Part shown: piece after piece, positions 16,202 to 22,660 of the stretch | Numbering within the stretch: position 1 is the first letter of the stretch | Layout: the number at the start of each line of letters is the position of its first letter | DNA from: an uncultured Bacilli bacterium | Lineage (GTDB): Bacteria; Bacillota_I; Bacilli_A; RF39; UBA660 | DNA length: 31,321 nucleotides | NCBI GenBank assembly: GCA_947623705.1 | Contig: CANQHT010000003.1 | Location: 1 to 31,321 of the forward strand | Direction of reading: 5' to 3' | Program-made: the position numbers and the translations under genes | Notes under the pieces: generated by a model | Database searches by the model: none | The model's input: the letters and a program-made list of their open reading frames with translations, nothing else | What the model was told of the DNA's origin: nothing

Positions 16202-16717
16202 TCAGCATATTACTGAGTTCTTTTCAAATTCTTTAATTATATTATCGATGTCAGATATAGGAATTCGAGTATTGGTATTTTCTTTTAGAGCTTTACAAGC
16301 ATTAATTGCTTCTTCATTAGTGATTACATCTTTATTTTTCATTAATATGATTATTTTTAAAGTTCTAATTACTTCTATGCCATTTGTTTCACAATAATCT
16401 TTAAGTTTTTTATCACCAGTAGCTAATATGGCATTATTATTTCTCGCAATTATAAAATTAATAATATCGTATGGTGATAATCCGTGAGTTTCTTTTGCTA
16501 TTTTAAAAATTTCAGCAATTTCCTTTGAAGTGGCATTTATAGTTTTAAATTTTTTAATTATATTAACATTTCCAGTATTAGAATTTATTTCATCTCTTAA
16601 AACCATATCACTTATATAAACATTATCTAGTTCAATAAATTTATCTAAAACATTGGCATTACTTAAGTCGGTTATTATATTAGTATCTGTAATTATTATC
16701 TTCTTCGTTATATTCAT
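16202..16717 (-). CDS. PIN-domain protein (DUF4411-like), likely toxin
   Basis: A 171-residue protein with the four spaced acidic residues of a PIN ribonuclease: D11 in IIITDTNII, E43 in LRDEI, D84 in LSPYDIINFIIA and D102 in LATGDKKL. It has the usual PIN length plus a 40-residue helical tail. The start lies inside the upstream XRE-ImmA gene, giving a 38-nt overlap, with AGGAA about 9 nt before the ATG. This gene order, XRE-ImmA followed by a PIN or DUF4411 protein, is a known toxin-antitoxin-like pairing. PIN toxins usually cut tRNA, rRNA or mRNA. Here the role as toxin is inferred. Confidence 0.75.
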   Translation of the reverse strand: MNITKKIIITDTNIITDLSNANVLDKFIELDNVYISDMVLRDEINSNTGNVNIIKKFKTINATSKEIAEIFKIAKETHGLSPYDIINFIIARNNNAILATGDKKLKDYCETNGIEVIRTLKIIILMKNKDVITNEEAINACKALKENTNTRIPISDIDNIIKEFEKNSVIC

Positions 16718-17729
16718 CTATTGTTATTCCTAGTAATTCACATGCTTTATTTAAAGTTATGATATTATCCACTTCTAATTTATGAACTAGTCGTTTAAAT
16801 TGATATGATTTTTCAGTTTCAATAGGATCTGGTTCATGTTTTTTATATCCTTTTGAACTAAATGAAATGTTAATTTTTTTATATAGATATTCTGATATAA
16901 TATTTAACTCTTTTAATCTATATATAGTAGCAGCCATACTAACTTTGTATTCTTTTTTAAAAGCCCTTAATTCATAGAAACTTATGTTATTTCTGGAAAT
17001 ACCAAATTCCTTGATTACTGCTTCTTTTGGCATTAGCAGATTGCTGGCAAACTTATTACACATTTTTTCTTCGTCTAAATTTTGATTTTTAATATTTAAA
17101 ACTAAATGTCCTAATTCATGAGCAATAGTAAATCTTTGTCTTTCACCATCAATATTATTTAGTAAAATTATTAATGGTACATCATTAACAACTTCACTAA
17201 GTCCATCAAAGTCAGAAAATTTGCCATTTGCATTATCTATTTCAATAATCAATATTCCTATATTTTCTAAGATGTTTATTAAATCTGAGATAGGTTGATT
17301 TATTGATAATTTATAATTCTTTCTAAATTCTTCAGCAGCAAGTTCAGCATCAATTTCATTATTACAAGGATATTTTTTAATTTTATTATTATTTGTTCTT
17401 ATTTCATTTAATTCTATTACTTCGAGATAATCTGCAACTTTGTTTTTGATAATTTCTTTTAATAATTCCAAATTTTCTCCTTGAAGTCGTTGTCTTTTTC
17501 TAAATGCACTGAATTTCATTTCTGGTGCATTATAGGTTTTTAATAAATCTAGTACTTTAACATTATAAGCATTAGCAAATTCAATAAGTTTTTGTGAATC
17601 TGGATGTATTTCACCTTTTTCATATTTTGAAACAGCCGGAGCAGACATATTTAACAATAAACCTGCTTCTTTTAAGGATAAGTTTTTTAATAGTCTAATT
17701 CTTTTTAAATTTTTTCCAACTTCTTCCAT
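16680..17729 (-). CDS. XRE-family HTH fused to ImmA/IrrE metallopeptidase
   Basis: A 349-residue two-domain protein. Residues 8-60 are an XRE/Cro helix-turn-helix (LSLKEAGLLLNMSAPAVSKY then EKGEIHPD). Residues about 130-280 are an ImmA/IrrE zinc peptidase with HELGH (204-208), followed by the CNKFASNLLMP helix typical of the family (usually 'AN.FA..LLMP'). The C-terminal 60 residues are helical. Proteins of this type (COG2856) act as regulators or antitoxins, and in mobile elements the ImmA domain cleaves a repressor. The overlapping PIN gene makes it a likely antitoxin and autoregulator. AAAGGG lies about 10 nt before the ATG. The only minus-strand operon fully inside this window. Confidence 0.85.
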   Translation of the reverse strand: MEEVGKNLKRIRLLKNLSLKEAGLLLNMSAPAVSKYEKGEIHPDSQKLIEFANAYNVKVLDLLKTYNAPEMKFSAFRKRQRLQGENLELLKEIIKNKVADYLEVIELNEIRTNNNKIKKYPCNNEIDAELAAEEFRKNYKLSINQPISDLINILENIGILIIEIDNANGKFSDFDGLSEVVNDVPLIILLNNIDGERQRFTIAHELGHLVLNIKNQNLDEEKMCNKFASNLLMPKEAVIKEFGISRNNISFYELRAFKKEYKVSMAATIYRLKELNIISEYLYKKINISFSSKGYKKHEPDPIETEKSYQFKRLVHKLEVDNIITLNKACELLGITIDEYNEEDNNYRY

Positions 17730-17754
17730 TTATCTCAGCCCTTTTCTAGTTAAT

Positions 17755-17783
17755 ATTTTATCATTAAAAAGAAGAAATGTAAA
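17755..17783 (-). promoter_or_regulatory. Promoter of the XRE-ImmA/PIN operon
   Basis: Read leftward: TTTACA (17783-17778), a 17-nt spacer, and an extended -10 TG-A-TAAAAT (hexamer 17760-17755). Spacing is ideal and the start codon at 17729 follows. Confidence 0.65.
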
Positions 17784-17871
17784 CCAATATATTGATTTCT
17801 ATTAGATTGTATGGTAATTTTTCTAAAAAATTGACGTATAAATATGAATAGTCGAATTTTGTCAATAATTA

Positions 17872-17880
17872 TGATATAAT
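17872..17880 (+). promoter_or_regulatory. Extended -10 promoter of the secreted-protein gene
   Basis: TG-A-TATAAT extended -10 (hexamer 17875-17880) with a poor -35. The ATG at 17916 follows with a weak GGTG ribosome binding site. Confidence 0.6.
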
Positions 17881-17915
17881 ACATACATAAAAAGAAAAAG
17901 TGTTGGTGTAAAGTA

Positions 17916-18854
17916 ATGCAAAAACGTTTAAATTGTATTGTAATTATTGTTATAGTAATATTGTCTTTTCCAATAATTGTAAGAGCCAATATTGTATGTA
18001 ATGATGGAACGATTAGTGATAGTTGTCAAGATTGCCATAGAGGTTGTTGTTCTAGTCATGGTGGATGTTCAAATAGTTCTAGTGGAGGTTCATCTAATTC
18101 GGGAACATCAAATAATAATTCTTCAGCAAATTCAAGTAGCAATGTTAATACTGAAAAGCCAGTTGTTGAAGAAGTAGTAAAAGATAGTGATACGACTTTG
18201 AAAGAAGTAATTGTTAATAATAAAAGTTTAGATATTGCTAATGAAATGTTTTATAATACAACAAATGAATCTGTAATTATAAAAGTAGTTGCTAATAGTG
18301 CTAAGGCTACATTAGATTATAACAAAAATTCCCAATTAAATGTTGGTAATAATATTGTGAATATAAAAGTAACTGCCGAAAATGGGAATGTAAAAACATA
18401 TAAGATAAATATTACGAGAGAAAAAATATTAAGCGATAATAAAAATATTAAAATTAAAGTAAATGGTATAGAAGTAATTTTTAATGTTTATAAAAGTGAT
18501 ACGATTAATATTCCTTATGAAGAAGATAAAGTAAATATTGAATATGAATTAGAAGATAAAAATGCTCGAGCAGAAATTATTGGTAATATTGATTTAATAG
18601 TAGGACAAAATGAAATTATAGTTAAAGTAACTGCGGAAAATGGTTCGGAACAAAATTATATTATAATAGTGGAAAGAAATGTTAAAGAAGAAGCAAATGA
18701 TGTAGTTATTGATGATAATAAAGAAGAAGATAAAAATACAATAACTAATAAAAATGAAGAACAACAAGAAGATGACACTAATCCGATTATTCCTCTAGCA
18801 ATTTTAGGAGGAGCAGGATATGGTGTTTATAAATTTAGGAAGCGCAAAAAATAA
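17916..18854 (+). CDS. Secreted, membrane-anchored Cys-rich protein with two cadherin-like domains
   Basis: A 312-residue surface protein. Residues 1-24 form a signal peptide (MQKRLN, a hydrophobic run, then VRA). A short Cys-rich segment follows, CNDGTISDSCQDCHRGCC then SSHGGC (C28, C37, C40, C44, C45, C51), a pattern seen near the N-terminus of various Gram-positive secreted proteins. Next come a Ser/Gly/Asn linker (52-80) and two cadherin-like beta-sandwich repeats (about 92-170 and 173-255), each ending in a VTAENG strand (NVKTYKINITRE and SEQNYIIIVER). An acidic spacer leads to a C-terminal helix and a basic tail (PLAILGGAGYGVYKFRKRKK), a membrane anchor without an LPxTG motif. Such domains bind carbohydrate or protein partners outside the cell. 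Single-gene unit; ligand unknown. Confidence 0.8.
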   Translation: MQKRLNCIVIIVIVILSFPIIVRANIVCNDGTISDSCQDCHRGCCSSHGGCSNSSSGGSSNSGTSNNNSSANSSSNVNTEKPVVEEVVKDSDTTLKEVIVNNKSLDIANEMFYNTTNESVIIKVVANSAKATLDYNKNSQLNVGNNIVNIKVTAENGNVKTYKINITREKILSDNKNIKIKVNGIEVIFNVYKSDTINIPYEEDKVNIEYELEDKNARAEIIGNIDLIVGQNEIIVKVTAENGSEQNYIIIVERNVKEEANDVVIDDNKEEDKNTITNKNEEQQEDDTNPIIPLAILGGAGYGVYKFRKRKK

Positions 18855-19014
18855 TAATTAAGAAATAATTTTATTAAAAAATTATGTTATAGAAATACGA
18901 TTGTAAGTGGAAAAATATAGTAGATTAAATATGAATTTTTTTGAGTTTTATTTTTTAAATGTTTGAAAAAAACAAAAAAATTGTTTTAAATACTGTTCAA
19001 GAGGTAACATTTTA

Positions 19015-19023
19015 TGATATACT
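19015..19023 (+). promoter_or_regulatory. Promoter of the restriction-type operon
   Basis: Extended -10 TG-A-TATACT (hexamer 19018-19023), the same form as at 5212-5220. The best -35 is a weak TGTTCA (18994-18999) at 18 nt. The A-tract motif CAAAAAAATTGT lies upstream at 18973-18984. AGGTGA and the ATG at 19056 follow. Confidence 0.55.
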
Positions 19024-19055
19024 GTCTAAAGAGGATAGATATTTAGGTGAAGTAA

Positions 19056-20174
19056 ATGAAAAAAATTAGAGTTTTTGAAACATTTTCTGGAATTGGAGCA
19101 CAGAATAAAGCACTAAAAAATTCGGGGTTGGATTATGAAATTGTTGCAACTAGTGATTGGTTTGTTGATGCAATTTTGGCATATGATGCTATACATTGTA
19201 ATGATAAAAAAATAAAAGTACCATCATATGAAAAACAATTAGAGTATTTATCAAAATTTACATTTAGCTACGATTCTGTAAATCCATGTCAAAATTTAAC
19301 TAAAAAAAGTCCAAAAGAACTAGAAAAATTATATATAGCTAATAAAAGGACAAAAAATCTTGGCTCAATAACTGAAATTAAAGCTAAAGACATACCAGAC
19401 CATGATTTACTAACATATAGTTTTCCATGTCAAGACCTATCTACCGGTGGTAAAACGAGAGGTATGAGTAAAGGCTCAGGAACAAGATCAGGATTGCTAT
19501 GGGAAATTGAAAGAATTTTAAATGAACTAAATGAAGAAAATAGATTACCGAAATATTTGTTAATGGAAAATGTTAAAACTATATTGGCTAAATCTAATAA
19601 AAATGATTTTGATATGTGGACAAATTTTCTTGAAAGTCTCGGTTATAAAAATGATGTTATGGTTTTATCTGGAATTCATTTTGGAGTCCCACAAGATAGA
19701 ACAAGATGTTTTATGGTAAGCGTTTTAGGTAAAAATAAAACGCAAATAGAAAAAAGTTTAAAAAAAGTTTTATATCCTGTAAGCGACATAAACAAGTTTT
19801 TAAGAACTGACTATACTAATAAAATATATAAAAAGGAAGCTGATGAAGCTCAATTACCAAGAACTAAGTCTAGAGAACTAATGTGGAATATAAATAAAAG
19901 AGATGTTGAAAATTTAACTTATTTTAATACTATAACATGTAATATGGATAGACAAAATAACGCTGGAATGATATTATATGATGGACCAAAAGGCAATTCT
20001 TATCGATTGTTGACGGCACGTGAAGCATTTTTGCTAATGGGCTTTTCTGAAAAAGATTTTGAAAATGTTAAAAAATTAGGACTAAGTTATAGAAAAATGA
20101 TTAAATTAGCTGGTAATTCAATTGTTGTTCCGGTGTTGGAAGCAATATTTAAAGAAATGTTTAAGGAGAAGTAG
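19056..20174 (+). CDS. DNA (cytosine-5-)-methyltransferase
   Basis: A 372-residue C5-cytosine DNA methyltransferase with the motifs in order: I FSGIGAQ (10-16, AdoMet site), IV FPCQDLS (123-129, catalytic C125), VI ENV (171-173), VIII QDRTR (213-217), IX TAREAFLLMGF (near 324-334) and X GNSIVVPVLEAIF (near 350-362). Full length for the family, with a target-recognition region of about 100 residues. An insert lies between motifs I and IV (about 50-115). It would methylate a specific site; the sequence cannot be read from the protein. It is the first gene of the operon, and its stop codon is directly followed by the next ATG. Its likely job is to protect self DNA from the nuclease encoded downstream. 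Confidence 0.93.
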   Translation: MKKIRVFETFSGIGAQNKALKNSGLDYEIVATSDWFVDAILAYDAIHCNDKKIKVPSYEKQLEYLSKFTFSYDSVNPCQNLTKKSPKELEKLYIANKRTKNLGSITEIKAKDIPDHDLLTYSFPCQDLSTGGKTRGMSKGSGTRSGLLWEIERILNELNEENRLPKYLLMENVKTILAKSNKNDFDMWTNFLESLGYKNDVMVLSGIHFGVPQDRTRCFMVSVLGKNKTQIEKSLKKVLYPVSDINKFLRTDYTNKIYKKEADEAQLPRTKSRELMWNINKRDVENLTYFNTITCNMDRQNNAGMILYDGPKGNSYRLLTAREAFLLMGFSEKDFENVKKLGLSYRKMIKLAGNSIVVPVLEAIFKEMFKEK

Positions 20175-21203
20175 ATGAAACAAGTAGTATTACCCATAAA
20201 TAAAAAATCACTATTTTTAAATATATTAAACGACAATGAAAGAGGACATACCGCTACAGTGTCAACACCTATTAAACAAGGCAATTCTGTAAATAAACAA
20301 TTAATGAAAATTTATAAAATTCCTAAAAAAATAGATTTTAATGCAAAACCATTATTAGTAGATGAGCTAATTAAAAACTCTAAGTCAAAAATAAAAATAA
20401 AAAACGTTTTTGTGTTTAATAAGATATCTGTTAATGGTAAAATGATTGAAAATGGTAAAGTATTTTATTGTATGTATATTAAGGAAGAGGTGGACTCTTC
20501 TAAAGCTCAATTTGGAAGAATAAAACTGCACTATCCTTTGAGTTTAAAATATGAAGATGATGATATTATAATAGATAATAAACGTATAATAAAACTTATA
20601 TCAAAGAAAATATGTGATTATGCATTTATAGTTAATAGTTTTGAATATGATTTGGAATCTGAAATACTTAATTTTAATGTAACAATAATTGGTGAAAATG
20701 GAATACCATATTCTAAAGTTTTTATTAATAATAAAGGCGTTGGTAATAAATTTAATGGTATATTTAATGAAGTTGCAGAATCATATGACATGGAAATAAT
20801 ATCATTAAGAAATAAATATGGGCAAGAAATTGGTCCAAATAATTATTTAGAATATATGGAAATTTCAAAAGCAAAAGCTGTTTTAGAAGCGGAAAAATAT
20901 ATTAGAAGAGAATATAAAAATAATATAAAAAATATATCAGCATTATATCCTTATTCATTGTATGACATTGAGTGTAGAAAAGAAAATAAAACTATATATT
21001 ATTTGATATTTTATACAACATCAAATAATGAATATTTCAATATATCATCAAAAAAGTTAAAGTTTATTAATGATTTTAAAAATGATGTAGAATTATTGAT
21101 TATTACAAATATTTTAGATAAATTAAAAATTTCAAAATATACAATTAATCAAATATTATCGTTTTCAAAAAGCATTAATTCTATTATGTTTAGAAAGGAG
21201 TAA
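20175..21203 (+). CDS. Unrecognised component of the Z1-type operon (C-terminus perhaps DUF3883-like)
   Basis: A 342-residue soluble protein that I cannot assign. The N-terminal half has a conserved-looking start (QVVLPINKKSL then NERGHTATVSTPIKQGN) and beta-rich segments such as NVFVFNKISVNGKMIENGKV (about 77-96) and FGRIKLHYPLSL. Residues about 230-342 hold ISKAKAVLEAEKYIRREYKN, then YPYSLYDIECRKENKTIYYLIFYTTSN, faintly like the nuclease-fold DUF3883 ('NO VEIN' type) pattern in which 'YDI...YIEVK' is expected. Here the ExK is lost (YYLIFYTT), so any nuclease fold would be inactive. It starts 0 nt after the methyltransferase (AAGGAGA upstream) and ends 2 nt before the ATPase gene, so it is an integral part of the system. 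It may be a specificity or scaffold subunit. Confidence 0.6.
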   Translation: MKQVVLPINKKSLFLNILNDNERGHTATVSTPIKQGNSVNKQLMKIYKIPKKIDFNAKPLLVDELIKNSKSKIKIKNVFVFNKISVNGKMIENGKVFYCMYIKEEVDSSKAQFGRIKLHYPLSLKYEDDDIIIDNKRIIKLISKKICDYAFIVNSFEYDLESEILNFNVTIIGENGIPYSKVFINNKGVGNKFNGIFNEVAESYDMEIISLRNKYGQEIGPNNYLEYMEISKAKAVLEAEKYIRREYKNNIKNISALYPYSLYDIECRKENKTIYYLIFYTTSNNEYFNISSKKLKFINDFKNDVELLIITNILDKLKISKYTINQILSFSKSINSIMFRKE

Positions 21204-21205
21204 AT

Positions 21206-22660
21206 ATGAGTAATTTCATTAAACAAATTCCACCAGCTAAATCTTTAATTAGTGGAATTAGATCGATTGGATATAGTTTCGCTACTTCTGTTGCTGATAT
21301 CATTGATAATAGTATTACAGCTAAGGCATCAGAAATAAATATTTATTCTGATCCGTTAGATGATCCATATTTTGTGATTTTAGATAATGGTTTAGGAATG
21401 AATTATGAAGAATTAAAAAATGCAATGACTTTTGGTTCTGATAGAAGTGGAAAAGTTGATAACGAACTTGACTTAGGAAGATTTGGACTGGGATTAAAAT
21501 CCGCTTCACTATCTCAATGTCGAAAAATGACAGTTATTAGTAAAGAAAAAAATAATATAAATGGTATGCGATATGATTTGGATGAAATAGAAGAAAAAAA
21601 CGATTGGATTCTCGAAATTTTGTCCAAGGAAGAAATTCAACATATGCCTTATTTTGAACAATTAAATAAATATGAAACAGGGACATTAGTCATATGGCAA
21701 AATTTTGATAAGCTAGATGCTTTATCAACAAATTTTATCACTTCATTTCGCAATGCTGTAGCAGATGCAAAAAAACATGTTGAGCTTGTTTTTCATTATT
21801 ACTATGATACTATTAATATAAAATTTAATAATGATAGAATTGAAAAAAGAGATCCATTTTTAATTAATTCTGCACCAAGACAACAAACGGGTAGAACTGA
21901 TTCGTTTTTAATGGATGATTCAATTATAACAATAACACCATATACTTTACCATTTGCTAATACTCTTACATTAGAAGAAAAGAAACTATTAGGTAATACA
22001 AATATATATGATGAACAAGGATTTTATATTTATAGAAATAAAAGACTTATTATTTGGGGAAGTTGGCTTCATATGAATGTAAGAAGTGAAATGAGTAAAT
22101 TAGCACGTGTTAAAATTGAAATTCCTTCTACGTTGGATAAAGAATGGAGTTTGGATGTAAAAAAATCTACGGCAAAGATTCCTGATAAGATAAAGGATCA
22201 AATCAAAGCATCTTTAGAGGATTCTGTATGTAGAAGTAAAAAAACAACAAGATTTAAAGGCGTAAAAGAACAACAATATGCTGAGAAAGTATGGAATAGA
22301 ATAATCCTTAGGGACGGATTTGTAAAATATGAATTGAATAGAGAAAATCCTATTTATAAAATTTTAGTTGAAAATCTTTCAGAAGCAGATAAATCATTAT
22401 TAGAATCATTTATGTTTCAAATTGAAACTGGATTGCCAAAATATTCAATTCAAAATGATACATTAGATGATTTAAAAATTATTAATGATAGTGATAGTAA
22501 TACTCCGGAAGAATTAATAGAAAGAGTATGTAAAGATTTAGAATATGTTCCAGAAAATAAAAAAGAAATAATTTTAGAAGAATTGCTTAAAACAGATGTT
22601 TATAAAAGCATTTCAGATAAAAAGAATATAATAATTGAAAGGATTGGTTTGTATGTCTGA
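21206..22660 (+). CDS. GHKL (HSP90-like, MORC/MutL-type) ATPase
   Basis: A 484-residue ATPase of the GHKL fold. The N-box is VADIIDNS (29-36, with Asp where most GHKL proteins have the catalytic Glu), the G1 box is DNGLGM (60-65), and the G2 box is GRFGLGLKSAS (91-101). Residues about 200-330 form an S5-like transducer with a conserved RNKRLIIWGSW segment and the lysine-bearing WSLDVKKSTA. The C-terminal part is helical. Such MORC-like ATPases occur in operons with Z1 proteins and restriction-type nucleases, where ATP-driven dimer closure is thought to clamp DNA. AAAGGAG precedes the ATG. Its end overlaps the next gene by 8 nt. Confidence 0.88.
   Translation: MSNFIKQIPPAKSLISGIRSIGYSFATSVADIIDNSITAKASEINIYSDPLDDPYFVILDNGLGMNYEELKNAMTFGSDRSGKVDNELDLGRFGLGLKSASLSQCRKMTVISKEKNNINGMRYDLDEIEEKNDWILEILSKEEIQHMPYFEQLNKYETGTLVIWQNFDKLDALSTNFITSFRNAVADAKKHVELVFHYYYDTINIKFNNDRIEKRDPFLINSAPRQQTGRTDSFLMDDSIITITPYTLPFANTLTLEEKKLLGNTNIYDEQGFYIYRNKRLIIWGSWLHMNVRSEMSKLARVKIEIPSTLDKEWSLDVKKSTAKIPDKIKDQIKASLEDSVCRSKKTTRFKGVKEQQYAEKVWNRIILRDGFVKYELNRENPIYKILVENLSEADKSLLESFMFQIETGLPKYSIQNDTLDDLKIINDSDSNTPEELIERVCKDLEYVPENKKEIILEELLKTDVYKSISDKKNIIIERIGLYV

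Noticed and set aside
17750..17989. Minus-strand ORF of 79 codons upstream of the XRE gene
   Set aside because: It covers the divergent promoter region and the signal-peptide coding part of the secreted protein; its hydrophobic translation is the mirror of that sequence.
17992..18177. Plus-strand ORF of 61 codons inside the secreted protein gene
   Set aside because: Out-of-frame shadow of the Cys/Ser-rich region with no start signal.
18855..18890. Possible terminator after the secreted-protein gene (ATAATTTT / AAAATTAT)
   Set aside because: All-AT stem without a T-run after it; too weak to call.
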